From JBCDCY01 sp039180875 (GTDB lineage Bacteria > Pseudomonadota > Alphaproteobacteria > Rhodobacterales > Rhodobacteraceae): a DNA stretch of 64,000 bases. Of this stretch, positions 38,873 through 47,281 are shown piece by piece (positions within the stretch are counted from its first letter, which is position 1; every line of letters begins with the position of its first letter). The notes beneath the pieces are model-generated. The model made no database searches and was not told the origin of the DNA. It worked only from the letters and a program-made list of their open reading frames with translations. The position numbers and the translations under genes are program-made. The stretch is from positions 372,001-436,000 of the forward strand of contig JBCDCY010000001.1 of assembly GCA_039180875.1 (NCBI GenBank). Reading direction: 5' to 3'.

Positions 38873-40398
38873 GCGGCGCCCGGGCCGGAGGTCGGGCCGC
38901 GCGGCGGGCATTGCGCCAGCGCGGCCGATTGTTCGATCGCGCCTGGCGGGAGTGGGTGAACCCCTTCCCCCCGGTGGAGCTGCTGAGCGCCGACCAGGTC
39001 GAGGCGATCCACGAGGGCTCGCTCAAGGTCCTGAGCGACACCGGCATCCGGGTGTTGAGCGAGGAGGCCCGCAGGCTCTACGCCGGGGCGGGCATGCATG
39101 TGGCGGACGAGATGGTCCGCTTCGATCCCGACGCAGTGCTCGCCCTGGTGGCCCAGGCGCCATCCCAGGTCCATCTGAGGGCGCGCGGCACCGACCGCGA
39201 TGTCCGGATCGGCGGCCGCCAGGTGGGCGTCTGCACCACCGGCGGCACCCCCAACTTCTCCGACCTCGAAGGCGGGCGCCGGCCGGGAACTCTGGCGCTG
39301 CTCGGCGATTTCTGCCGCCTGGCCCAAAGCTTCGACGTCATTCACATCATCGGCCCGTTCGTCGAGCCCCAGGACGTGGCGCTCAACGTGCGCCATCTCG
39401 AGATGACGCGGACGGTGGTGACGCAGACCGACAAGGTGCCCTTCGTCTTCTTCCGCGGGCGCGAGGCGGTGGCCGACGCCTACGAGATCATCCGCATCGC
39501 CAACGGCCTGACGCCGGAGGAGTTCACCGCGACCCCCGTCAGCTATTCGGTGGCCAACTCCAACTCTCCGCTGCAGCTCGACCGGCTGATGTGCGCGGGG
39601 ATCGTCGACGCGGCCCGGGCCGGGCAGCTGATGGTGCTGACTCCCTTCACGCTCGCAGGCGCGATGGCGCCGATCACCCTGGCCGGTGCGCTCACCCTGC
39701 AGAATGCCGAGGCGCTGGCCGGCATCGCGCTCGCCCAGATCGCCCGGCCGGGCGCGCCTGTGTGCTACGGCAGCTTCACCAGCAACGTCGACATGCGCAC
39801 CGGCGCCCCCGCCTTCGGCACGCCGGAATACGTGAAGGCAGCCTTCGCCTCGGGCCAGCTCGCCCGGCGCTACGGGCTGCCGCTGCGCAGCTCCGCCGTC
39901 ACCGCCTCCAACGCCCCGGACGCCCAGGCCGCTTACGAGACGCAGATGTCGCTTTGGGGCGCGATGATGGGCGGCACCAACCTGCTGCTGCATGGGGCCG
40001 GCTGGCTGGAGGGCGGGCTGACGGCCTCCGCCGAGAAGTTCATCCTCGACGTCGAGATGCTGCAGATGTTTGCCGAGCTCTTCCGCCCGCTCCCCTCCTC
40101 GGCCGAAGACATCGCGCTTGAGGCGATCGACGCGGTGGGCCCGGGCGGCCACTTCTTCGGCACGCCGCACACGCTGGCCCGCTTCGAATCGGCCTTCTAC
40201 GCGCCGCTGGTCTCGGACTGGAGCAACTTCGAGACCTGGGTCGAGCGCGGCTCTGTCGATGCCACCCAGCGCGCCAATCGGATCTACCGCGAGACCGTCG
40301 ACGCCTTCACCCCACCGCCGCTCGACTGCGCCCGGAGCGACGAGATCGACGCCTTCGTCGCCAAACGTGCCGAGGAGGGCGGCGCCGATCCGGTCTGA
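38869..40398 (+). CDS. MttB-family (non-pyrrolysine) methyltransferase
   Basis: 509 residues of the trimethylamine methyltransferase-like superfamily (TIM barrel). Typical segments: LSDTGIRVLSEEARRLY, VCTTGGTPNFSDLEGG, GGTNLLLHGAGWLEGGLTASAEKFILDVEML. There is no in-frame TAG, so no pyrrolysine; relatives of this kind use glycine betaine, proline betaine or similar quaternary amines to methylate a corrinoid protein. No corrinoid protein or reductive activase is encoded next door. Coupled to the TetR gene by ATGA. Substrate unassigned. Confidence 0.85.
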   Translation: MSGARAGGRAARRALRQRGRLFDRAWREWVNPFPPVELLSADQVEAIHEGSLKVLSDTGIRVLSEEARRLYAGAGMHVADEMVRFDPDAVLALVAQAPSQVHLRARGTDRDVRIGGRQVGVCTTGGTPNFSDLEGGRRPGTLALLGDFCRLAQSFDVIHIIGPFVEPQDVALNVRHLEMTRTVVTQTDKVPFVFFRGREAVADAYEIIRIANGLTPEEFTATPVSYSVANSNSPLQLDRLMCAGIVDAARAGQLMVLTPFTLAGAMAPITLAGALTLQNAEALAGIALAQIARPGAPVCYGSFTSNVDMRTGAPAFGTPEYVKAAFASGQLARRYGLPLRSSAVTASNAPDAQAAYETQMSLWGAMMGGTNLLLHGAGWLEGGLTASAEKFILDVEMLQMFAELFRPLPSSAEDIALEAIDAVGPGGHFFGTPHTLARFESAFYAPLVSDWSNFETWVERGSVDATQRANRIYRETVDAFTPPPLDCARSDEIDAFVAKRAEEGGADPV

Positions 40399-40427
40399 CG
40401 CGCCGCGTGGGCGGTCCGCCCTGGCCG

Positions 40428-41291
40428 TCAGGCGCCGGTGCGGAGCGCGCCCGGGGTACGTCCGGTCGCCTGCCGGATCACCCGGCCCATATGCGCCTGA
40501 TCGCTGAAGCCGGCGCGGGCCGCGACCTCGGCAAGCGGCAGGGTGGTGTCGGTGATCAGCGACAGCGCCCGCTCGATGCGCCACTGCCTCAGCAGACGCG
40601 CCGGGGAAAGGCCGGCCAGCCGCTTGGTGGCGCGGGCCAAGCGGAACCGGTCCGTCTCGAGAAAGGCCGCGATCTCCGCCACACCGATCCCGGGTTCCGC
40701 GGCATTGAGGGCGAAGCGCTTCGCCCGCGCCAACGCCGCCTCGTCGAGGTCGGGGGCATCGGCCGGCGTCTGCCCGCGGCTCAGAGCCCAGGCCAGCGAG
40801 GTCAGGATCGACCGCGCCGCCCCGTCGCTCGGCCGGCACCCGGCGGGGCCGTTCGCCAGCACCAGCGCCCGGAGCGCCTCGAGCAGCCCCGGCGCCGCCC
40901 CCTCCTCACACGGCCGCGCCCGGTGACTGGGAGGGGCGAGGCCGGCCTGCTGGCAGAGCTCCCCCATCAGGCGATCGGCAACGCTGACCGCGACCAACCG
41001 ATGATGGAACCCCACCCGGTAGTCGGTGGGCGCCCGGGGCGCGGCGACGAACACCTGCCCGGGACGCGCCGCGCCGGCCCATCGCACACCGTCGAGGTCG
41101 AGGCGAACGGCGCCGCGCCCCTCTAGCAGAAGCTGGAAGTTGAAGCAGGCGAGCGGTGGATCGGGGTAGGCGCCGGCGCCCTGGCGGAGCTCGGTGATCG
41201 ACAGCTCACCGTCGAGCAGTGAGGCCGTGCGCTCAACATGGCGGCTGTAGGGACCGGCGCGCAAAAACTGGGCATAGACGGTTTCGCGCAT
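40428..41291 (-). CDS. AraC family regulator
   Basis: 287 residues from ATG 41291. An N-terminal cupin-like sensing domain (CFNFQLLLEGRGAVRLDLDG) is followed by a C-terminal AraC double HTH (about 185-285): IGVAEIAAFLETDRFRLARATKRLAGLSP and LPLAEVAARAGFSDQAHMGRVIRQATGRTPGALR. Divergent from an alpha/beta hydrolase across 180 bp with no other gene. Its stop converges with the MttB-like gene. Confidence 0.9.
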   Translation of the reverse strand: MRETVYAQFLRAGPYSRHVERTASLLDGELSITELRQGAGAYPDPPLACFNFQLLLEGRGAVRLDLDGVRWAGAARPGQVFVAAPRAPTDYRVGFHHRLVAVSVADRLMGELCQQAGLAPPSHRARPCEEGAAPGLLEALRALVLANGPAGCRPSDGAARSILTSLAWALSRGQTPADAPDLDEAALARAKRFALNAAEPGIGVAEIAAFLETDRFRLARATKRLAGLSPARLLRQWRIERALSLITDTTLPLAEVAARAGFSDQAHMGRVIRQATGRTPGALRTGA

Positions 41292-41471
41292 AGGTCCCCC
41301 TGGCGGCGGGCCATCGGCGGCGCGGGTTTGGAACCGATGCGCGCGCGCCGGCGTGCAAGACCCGCCGCCGCTTCCCCGCGACCATACGGGCGCTGCGACG
41401 CCAATCAAGGCGTGCCGGTCAGGCCCCGCAGCCCGACATCCCCACCCCGACCGCAGTCCGAGGAGCCCGAG

Positions 41472-42359
41472 ATGCCCGACATGAGCGTTGCCCGCCTCGC
41501 CGTCCCCGGCGGCGCGATCCATTGCGAGACGTACGGCACGGCGGGCGGCACGTCAGGCGGTCGCCGCGCGCTGATCGGCCTGCACGGCGGCCCGGGCGCC
41601 GGCGCCGCATATCTCCGCCCCATGGCCAAGCTCGCCGATCTCTGCCCCGTCATCCTCTACGATCAGCTCGGCTGCGGGCGCTCCGACATTCCCGACGATC
41701 CCAACCTCTGGACGGTGGAGCGCTTCTGCGACGAGCTCGACGCCGTGATCGCCGCCGCCGGCCTCGACGACGCGATCCTCTACGGCCACAGCTGGGGCGG
41801 CTGGCTGGCGCTCGACTACGTCCTCACCCGGCCCGAGAAGGTGGCCGGCCTGATCCTGGCCAGCACCTCGGCGAGCGTCACCTCCTTCGTCGACGGCACC
41901 AAGGATCTGATCGAGGCCCTGCCGCCGGAGCACCGCGAGGCGATTAAGCAGCACGACGCCACGGGGGCCTACGACCACCCCGACTATCTGGCGGCGATGG
42001 AGGTGTTCTACGCCCGCCATCTCTGCCGCGCCGATCCCTGGCCCGCCGATCTGCTGGAAAGCGTCGGCAACCTGGAGACCACGCCGGTCTATCCGGCGAT
42101 GAACGGGCCGAACGAGTTCACCGTCATCGGCACGCTGAAGAGCTGGGACCGATCAGCCGATTTGGGCCGGATCGCCTGCCCCACCCTGGTCTATTGCGGC
42201 GCCCATGACGAGATCGTGCCGGCCTGCACCCACGAGCTGGCCGACGCCATCCCGGGCGCCAAGGCCCTGGTGATCGAGGATGCGAGCCACAGCGCCCTGA
42301 ACGAGCGACCCGAGGCGGTGATGCCCCATCTGCGGGCGTTTCTGCAGGCGGCGCTCTGA
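41472..42359 (+). CDS. Proline iminopeptidase-like alpha/beta hydrolase
   Basis: 295 residues from ATG 41472. HGGPGAGAAYL oxyanion segment, nucleophile elbow GHSWGG, and the DQLGCGRSD loop are those of family S33 prolyl aminopeptidases or amino-acid amidases. The catalytic Asp lies in CGAHDEIVP and the His in DASHSAL. Cytosolic (no signal peptide). Under probable control of the divergent AraC regulator; physiological peptide or amide substrate unknown. Confidence 0.88.
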   Translation: MPDMSVARLAVPGGAIHCETYGTAGGTSGGRRALIGLHGGPGAGAAYLRPMAKLADLCPVILYDQLGCGRSDIPDDPNLWTVERFCDELDAVIAAAGLDDAILYGHSWGGWLALDYVLTRPEKVAGLILASTSASVTSFVDGTKDLIEALPPEHREAIKQHDATGAYDHPDYLAAMEVFYARHLCRADPWPADLLESVGNLETTPVYPAMNGPNEFTVIGTLKSWDRSADLGRIACPTLVYCGAHDEIVPACTHELADAIPGAKALVIEDASHSALNERPEAVMPHLRAFLQAAL

Positions 42360-42383
42360 TCTGCGCTCCAGACGCCCCGACCG

Positions 42384-43286
42384 CTACGCCAGCCCGCGAA
42401 TGACCCGCAGCACCTGATTGCGGAACCAGATATGGGCCGGATCGTCCTGTCGTCGCGGGTGCCAGAACAGATCGACGGTGAACTCGGGCGAGGGGAAGGG
42501 CAGCTCACTGGCCGTCAGCGCACCCTCGTAGAGCCGCGCGATGCGTCGGGGCAGGACGCAGGCATAGTTGGACGAGGCGACGAGCGCCGGCGCGAGCAGG
42601 AAGCTGGCAACGGAGCAGGCGACCCGGCGCCGGCGCTGCAGCCCCGCCAGCGCCTTGTCGATCGCCCCCTCGAAGCCGCCACCCTGGGGTGAGACGAGCA
42701 GATGATCGGCGGCACAGAGCCCGTCGAGCGAGCCCATCGCCGCCGCCTCCGGATGGTCCTTGCGCACCACGGTCACGAAGCTCTCCGCCAATCCGGCCCG
42801 GGTGCGCGCCTCCGGCGGCCGGATGCCGGTCGCTAGGGCGAGATCGGCGCGGGTGCTCTCGAGGCTCGGCCAGACCTCGGCGGCGGCGGACGGCAGAAAG
42901 GCCAGGCGCGCGCCCGGCGCCTCCTCGGCCAGCAGGGCCAGCAGCCCAGGCCCGATGACGGCATGGGCATAGTCGGTGGCGAGCAGGGCAAAGGTCTCCC
43001 GCGTCGCGCCAGGATCGAAGGGTCGGCCGGCTTTGACCAACCCCTCCATCCCGCGCAGCAGCGCATGCAGATCGGGCTGCAGATCCAGCGCCCGGGGCGT
43101 CGGCACCATGCGGCGGCCGGAGGGCACCAGCAGGCTGTCGCCGAAGAGCGTGCGCAGCCGCGCCAGCTGCGCCGACATCGCGGGCTGGCTGACGCCGATG
43201 CGGGCGGCCGCCTCGGTGACGCTGCAGGTGTCGAGCAGCGCGTCGAGCGCCAGCAGCAAGCCGATATCGCTCTGCTTCAGATCCAT
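42384..43286 (-). CDS. LysR family regulator
   Basis: 300 residues. N-terminal winged HTH (DIGLLLALDALLDTCSVTEAAARIGVSQPAMSAQLARLRTLFGDSLLV spans the domain) and a C-terminal LysR_substrate periplasmic-binding-like domain ending in DLFWHPRRQDDPAHIWFR, as in NodD/LeuO-type members. Divergent from the F420-reductase-like gene at 43373 with a perfect palindrome over its own start codon. It probably controls that gene and its two followers. Confidence 0.92.
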   Translation of the reverse strand: MDLKQSDIGLLLALDALLDTCSVTEAAARIGVSQPAMSAQLARLRTLFGDSLLVPSGRRMVPTPRALDLQPDLHALLRGMEGLVKAGRPFDPGATRETFALLATDYAHAVIGPGLLALLAEEAPGARLAFLPSAAAEVWPSLESTRADLALATGIRPPEARTRAGLAESFVTVVRKDHPEAAAMGSLDGLCAADHLLVSPQGGGFEGAIDKALAGLQRRRRVACSVASFLLAPALVASSNYACVLPRRIARLYEGALTASELPFPSPEFTVDLFWHPRRQDDPAHIWFRNQVLRVIRGLA

Positions 43287-43302
43287 TCAGATTATGCCTG
43301 AA
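43286..43302. promoter_or_regulatory. LysR-type box TTCAG-N7-CTGAA
   Basis: TTCAG-ATTATGC-CTGAA is a perfect 17-bp palindrome containing the T-N11-A pattern. It lies immediately upstream of the LysR start in an AT-rich spacer (43287-43372), the classic position for autorepression and activation of the divergent operon. Confidence 0.65.
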
Positions 43303-43372
43303 ATAAATTCCATTAATTTGAATGATTAACGAGCTACCGCCAGATCTCAAGTGACAACGTGAGGAGCACGCC

Positions 43373-44017
43373 ATGAAGATCGGGATCATCGGATATGGTG
43401 GAATGGCATCGGCCCTGGCCGGCCAGTGGGTCGGCAGCCACGAGGTGATGCTGTCCGGACGCACCCGGGAGAAGGTGGAGGCAGCCGCCCGGGAGGTCGG
43501 CGCCACACCCGGGACACCGCGAGACGCGGCTGCCTTCGGCGATGTCGTCGTCCTGGCCACGCCGGGAAGCGCGGTGTTCGACGCGATCGAAGAAGCCGGC
43601 GGCGCGGCGGCCTTCGCCGGCAAGACCGTCGTCGACATCAACAACCCCATCGACGTGACGACCTTCACCACCACCCGCACCGACGGCCGGTCGCTCACTG
43701 AAGCCATCGCCGATGCGCTGCCAGGCGCTCATGTCGGCAAGGCCTTCAACATGGCCCAGGTCGCGGTCTGGAAGGACCCCGACAAGACCTATGACGGCCG
43801 CCAGATGGTGACGCTCTACACCGCCGACGATGCAGCGGACGCCCATCTTGCAGAGCTGATCCGGGACGTCGGCGCCGATCCCGTGCGGCTGGGCGACAAC
43901 TCCCGCGCCTATCAGTTGGAGGCGGCGGCCGCGATGGTCATCCGCTTCCTGTTTGCCGGTGGCGCGCCGCACACGATCCTGAACCTGATCCGGCCTGAGG
44001 CCAAACCGATCCGCTGA
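43373..44017 (+). CDS. NADPH-dependent F420-reductase-like (NAD(P)-binding) protein
   Basis: 214 residues with the Rossmann motif MKIGIIGYGGMASALAGQW and the NPIDVT/VGKAFNM segments of the COG2085 predicted dinucleotide-binding family. These proteins resemble the F420H2:NADP oxidoreductase fold but act in bacteria without F420; substrate unknown. First of three plus-strand genes (with SDR and ABM) facing the LysR gene. ATG preceded by GTGAGGAGC. Confidence 0.85.
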   Translation: MKIGIIGYGGMASALAGQWVGSHEVMLSGRTREKVEAAAREVGATPGTPRDAAAFGDVVVLATPGSAVFDAIEEAGGAAAFAGKTVVDINNPIDVTTFTTTRTDGRSLTEAIADALPGAHVGKAFNMAQVAVWKDPDKTYDGRQMVTLYTADDAADAHLAELIRDVGADPVRLGDNSRAYQLEAAAAMVIRFLFAGGAPHTILNLIRPEAKPIR

Positions 44018-44029
44018 GACGAGGGCACT

Positions 44030-44764
44030 ATGAGCAAGTTTGCAGGCAAGACCGTCGTCGTCGTGGGCGGCGGCTCCGGCATCGGCCGCGCGGTCGCCAG
44101 CGCGGCGGCGGCCGAGGGCGCGGAGGTCATCCTGTCGAGCCGCAATGCGGAGAAGCTGCGACAGGCGGCCGGCGATATCCCAGGGGCGCAAGTCCAACCC
44201 CTCGACATGACAGACGGGGCCAGCCGGGCGGGTTGGGCCGAGGCCCTGCCGGAGATCGACCACCTGGTGATCTCAGCCTCCTCCGCCGCCCACGGTCCCT
44301 TCGCCACGCTGGAGGAGGCGCCGCTTCGGGCCATGTTCGATGCGAAGTTCTTCGGCCCCTACCTCACGGCCAAGGCAGCGCTGCCCAAGCTGGCGACGGG
44401 CGGCTCGATCACCCTGTTCTCCGGTGTACTCTCGCGCCGCCCGGGCATGAACTGTTCCGGCCTCGGCGCGGTGAACGGTGCGGTGGAGAGCCTGACCTAC
44501 GCCCTAGCGCTGGAGCTCGGGCCCGACCTGCGGGTGAACTGCCTGTCGCCCGGCATGATCCGCTCCGACGCCTATGCCGGGATGGAGGCCGACGCGCGGG
44601 AGACGATGTACGAGGCAACGGGCGAAAGCCTGCCCGTCGGCCGGGTCGGCACGGTGGAGGAGGCGGCGGAGGCCGCGCTGATGCTGATGTCCAACAGCTA
44701 CACCACCGGCATCGTGCTGGACGTCGACGGCGGCCACATGATCCGGCAATACGCCGCCCGATAG
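44030..44764 (+). CDS. Short-chain dehydrogenase/reductase
   Basis: 244 residues of the SDR fold: NAD(P) motif VVVVGGGSGIGRAVAS; the active-site region replaces the usual Tyr-x3-Lys with RRPGMNCSGLGAVNGAVESL, that is, a Ser is seen (LFSGVLSRR) but the YxxxK is not, so it may be an atypical or inactive member. C-terminal LMSNSYTTGIVLDVDGG is typical. 12 bp after the F420-reductase-like gene and followed by an ABM protein, all probably in one transcript. Confidence 0.85.
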   Translation: MSKFAGKTVVVVGGGSGIGRAVASAAAAEGAEVILSSRNAEKLRQAAGDIPGAQVQPLDMTDGASRAGWAEALPEIDHLVISASSAAHGPFATLEEAPLRAMFDAKFFGPYLTAKAALPKLATGGSITLFSGVLSRRPGMNCSGLGAVNGAVESLTYALALELGPDLRVNCLSPGMIRSDAYAGMEADARETMYEATGESLPVGRVGTVEEAAEAALMLMSNSYTTGIVLDVDGGHMIRQYAAR

Positions 44765-44776
44765 GATGGACCGGCC

Positions 44777-45073
44777 ATGACCATCGAGTACATCCGCTAT
44801 TCCGTCCCCGAGGGTGAGCGCGCCGCCTTCATCGAGGCTTACCGCGCCGCCAAGGCGCCCCTTCTGTCCTCGCCCCACGCCCTCTCCTTCGAGATCAGTC
44901 AGTGCGACGAGGATCCGGGCGCTTTCATCCTGCGTATCGAATGGACGTCGGCCGCAGATCATATAGAGAAGTTTCGCGGCAGCGCCGAGTTCCGGGCGTT
45001 CTTCGCCCATATCAAACCCTATGTCGGCGCGATCACCGAGATGCGCCACTACACCCGCCTCGACGCCGGCTAG
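44777..45073 (+). CDS. Antibiotic biosynthesis monooxygenase (ABM) domain protein
   Basis: 98 residues with the dimeric alpha-beta barrel: MTIEYIRYSVPEGERAAFIEAYRAA, SFEISQCDEDPGAFILRIEW and AEFRAFFAHIKPYVGAITEMRHY. ABM proteins of this size are cofactor-free quinone-forming oxygenases or heme-degrading relatives; neither can be assigned. Third gene of the cluster controlled by the 42.4-kb LysR regulator; converges with another LysR gene. Confidence 0.85.
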   Translation: MTIEYIRYSVPEGERAAFIEAYRAAKAPLLSSPHALSFEISQCDEDPGAFILRIEWTSAADHIEKFRGSAEFRAFFAHIKPYVGAITEMRHYTRLDAG

Positions 45074-45077
45074 GCGC

Positions 45078-46034
45078 CTATCGCAGGGCGTGTATTTGCG
45101 GGGTGAGCGCCCTGGAGGCCTCCTGTCGGATGTATTTGGTCAAGTGCTCAGCCAGAGCCTCAACCCTACCGGGCCGGGCGCCACCGCTTGGAAAGCAGAT
45201 GTGCACCGGGATCGAGGGGATGGTGTGGTCGGGGAGGCCGATCACCACGTCGCCAGAGGCGATCGCATCGGCGACGAGATAGCTGGGGAGGGGCGAGATG
45301 CCGGCGCCGGAGATCACCAGCCGCGCCGCATCCTCGATTGAATCGACCATCAGGCGCGCCCCCTCCGGCGCATGCGCGCGCACCTCACCGTCTCCCTCGA
45401 GCTGCCAGCGATAGAGCCGGCGCGTCCCCGGCACCCGGAAACCCACCGCCGGCAACTTAGCGATCGCCGAAAGCGTAGCGGGTGGCGGCCGGTCGCCGAG
45501 CAGGGAGGCCGGGATCGCCAGCACGACGTCGATGTCGGCCAGCTTGCGGGAGATCAGCGAGCTGTCCGGCAACTCTCCGATCCGGATGGTGAAATCCAGG
45601 CCCGCCGCCACCAGATCGTCCAGGTCGTCGGTGATCGAGAGGTCGATCCTGACCTCTGGATAGGCGCGGCCGAAGCTCGGCAAGGCTGGCAGCACGAAGC
45701 GCCGCCCGAAGGCCTGGCTGACGGAAAAGCTCACCGTGCCGCGATAGGCGCTCTTGGCCGCGGCGGCCTCTAGCAGCGCCGAGCGAAGCGTGGCCAGCGT
45801 CGGTCCCGCCGCCTGGAGCAGGGCCTGCCCCTCCTCCGTCAGGGCAACGCTGCGGGTGGTGCGCTGGAAGAGCTTGGCCCCGACACGGCTTTCCAGCTGC
45901 TGGACAAGGCGGCTGACCGCGGCCCGCGGCAGGTCCAGCTGCCGCCCGGCCGCGGCGAAACTGCCGAGGACGGCGACCCGGTCGAAACAGATCAGTGTTC
46001 GCAGATCCAGATGATCGATTGTCTCGATTTTCAT
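45078..46034 (-). CDS. LysR family regulator
   Basis: 318 residues from ATG 46034. HTH region TLICFDRVAVLGSFAAAGRQLDLPRAAVSRLVQQLESRVGAKLFQRTTR spans residues 12-60; substrate domain of the CrgA/DsdC-like group with LDFTIRIGELPDSSLISRKLA. Divergent from the 46131 gene with a palindrome between them. The longer open frame upstream of 46034 runs through that spacer and has no protein character, so ATG 46034 is the start. Confidence 0.92.
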   Translation of the reverse strand: MKIETIDHLDLRTLICFDRVAVLGSFAAAGRQLDLPRAAVSRLVQQLESRVGAKLFQRTTRSVALTEEGQALLQAAGPTLATLRSALLEAAAAKSAYRGTVSFSVSQAFGRRFVLPALPSFGRAYPEVRIDLSITDDLDDLVAAGLDFTIRIGELPDSSLISRKLADIDVVLAIPASLLGDRPPPATLSAIAKLPAVGFRVPGTRRLYRWQLEGDGEVRAHAPEGARLMVDSIEDAARLVISGAGISPLPSYLVADAIASGDVVIGLPDHTIPSIPVHICFPSGGARPGRVEALAEHLTKYIRQEASRALTPQIHALR

Positions 46035-46051
46035 GACAGAATGGCAGCATA

Positions 46052-46069
46052 TTGCGAGCTTTTTCGCAA
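46052..46069. promoter_or_regulatory. LysR-type palindrome TTGCGA-N6-TCGCAA
   Basis: A perfect inverted repeat with 6-bp arms in the 96-bp spacer between the divergent LysR and dinucleotide-binding genes, 18 bp upstream of the LysR start and about 60 bp before the target ATG. Likely binding site of that regulator. Confidence 0.6.
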
Positions 46070-46130
46070 CAGAATGCCCGGGCACTCTAAGTGGCAGGTG
46101 CGCCAGGACTGCGGCCAGGAGGACAGAGAT

Positions 46131-46784
46131 ATGAAAATCGGGGTACTCGGAACCGGCATGGTGGGCCGGGCGCTCGCCAGCAAGCTCGCATCGCTGGGGC
46201 ACGAGGTGATGATGGGCGCGCGGGCCCGCGGCAACGAAAAGGCGTCTGCGTGGGCCACGGAGAACAAGGGCCAGGTCGGCAGCTTCGCCGATGCCGGCGC
46301 GTTCGGCGAGTTGGTCGTCGTCGCCACCCTGGGCTCCGCCACCCTCGGGGCTGCTTTGGCCGCCGGAGAGGACAATCTGGCAGGCAAGGTGCTGCTCGAC
46401 GTCACCAACCCGCTCGACATGTCGGCAGGCTTTCCGCCCACGCTGCTGCCGGATCTGATCAACACCACGTCCCTCGGCGAAGCGCTGCAAAACGCCCTGC
46501 CCCGGTCCCACGTGGTCAAGGCGCTCAACACCATGAACTGCGAGGTGATGGTCGCACCGGGCCGCATCGCAGGGGACCACGATGTCTTCTACTGCGGCAA
46601 CGACACCGCCGCGAAGACGATGGTCGCCGACCTTCTGAAAAGCTTCGGATGGGAGGCGCCGATCGACCTTGGCGGCATCGAAGCGGCCCGCGGCACCGAA
46701 GGGTTGATGACGTTCTGGCTCCGCATGTACGGCGTCGTCGGCAACGCTGATTTCAACTACAAGATCGTTCGCGCCGACGCCTGA
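46131..46784 (+). CDS. NADPH-dependent F420-reductase-like protein, second copy
   Basis: 217 residues: MKIGVLGTGMVGRALASKL, ARARGNEKASAWA, VTNPLDMSAGFPPTLL, VVKALNTMNCEVMVAP, and GWEAPIDLGGIEAARGTEGLMTFWLRMYG. It is a paralogue of the 43373 product, but closer to the NPDG oxidoreductases annotated as 'NADP oxidoreductase, coenzyme F420-dependent'. ATG preceded by CCAGGAGGACAG. It stands alone, divergent from its LysR gene. Confidence 0.88.
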   Translation: MKIGVLGTGMVGRALASKLASLGHEVMMGARARGNEKASAWATENKGQVGSFADAGAFGELVVVATLGSATLGAALAAGEDNLAGKVLLDVTNPLDMSAGFPPTLLPDLINTTSLGEALQNALPRSHVVKALNTMNCEVMVAPGRIAGDHDVFYCGNDTAAKTMVADLLKSFGWEAPIDLGGIEAARGTEGLMTFWLRMYGVVGNADFNYKIVRADA

Positions 46785-46816
46785 CCCGTCCCTCGCGCCG
46801 GGCGGACGGCGCGCGC

Positions 46817-47050
46817 CTAGTGCAGGCTCAACAGCACCTCGATATCGCGCTGGGTGAGGCGCTGTAGGAGGGCCTTCTCCTCCACCAGCAGCGACTCGTC
46901 GTCGTCGATGCGCGTCTTCAGGACCGACGCAATCTCGGTGGTCGGGCGGTAGTAGAAGTCGACGTCCGATCGGCTGAGCTCGTCGACAAGCCGCTGCAGC
47001 AGCTTCTTCTGCTTCTCGGCGTCCAGGTCTGTTCGCTTTTCTCTCAGCAT
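46817..47050 (-). CDS. Small helical protein of unknown function
   Basis: 77 residues, nearly all predicted helix, with heptad-like leucines (KKLLQRLVDEL, EEKALLQRLTQRDIEVLLSL) and strongly charged. I do not recognise a family. Isolated between two divergent/convergent units; no clear ribosome-binding site. It may be a coiled-coil regulator or antitoxin-like; a spurious frame is possible. The following 230 bp (47051-47281) show nothing else. Confidence 0.5.
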   Translation of the reverse strand: MLREKRTDLDAEKQKKLLQRLVDELSRSDVDFYYRPTTEIASVLKTRIDDDESLLVEEKALLQRLTQRDIEVLLSLH

Positions 47051-47281
47051 CGCTGGGGTGGCTCATCCATTTGACCACCCGGAACTTAGGGCGCGCGGCG
47101 CATTCGCCAACCGAACTGGCAGAGGTGCGTCGGACTTGGGCCCATTGGATGACGGACCACGCCCCTATCGCGCCCGGGCGGCGGAGAGCCTAGGATAGCG
47201 GTCCGCCGAGGCTGCCGGGGACCGCACGATGACGAAGGCAAACGCTCCGGGCCGATCCGACGCCTGCCTTGGAGAGGCGTC

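Noticed and set aside
38869..40398. Pyrrolysine in the MttB-like protein
   Set aside because: The frame is open over the full family length with no internal TAG, so it is the non-pyrrolysine type.
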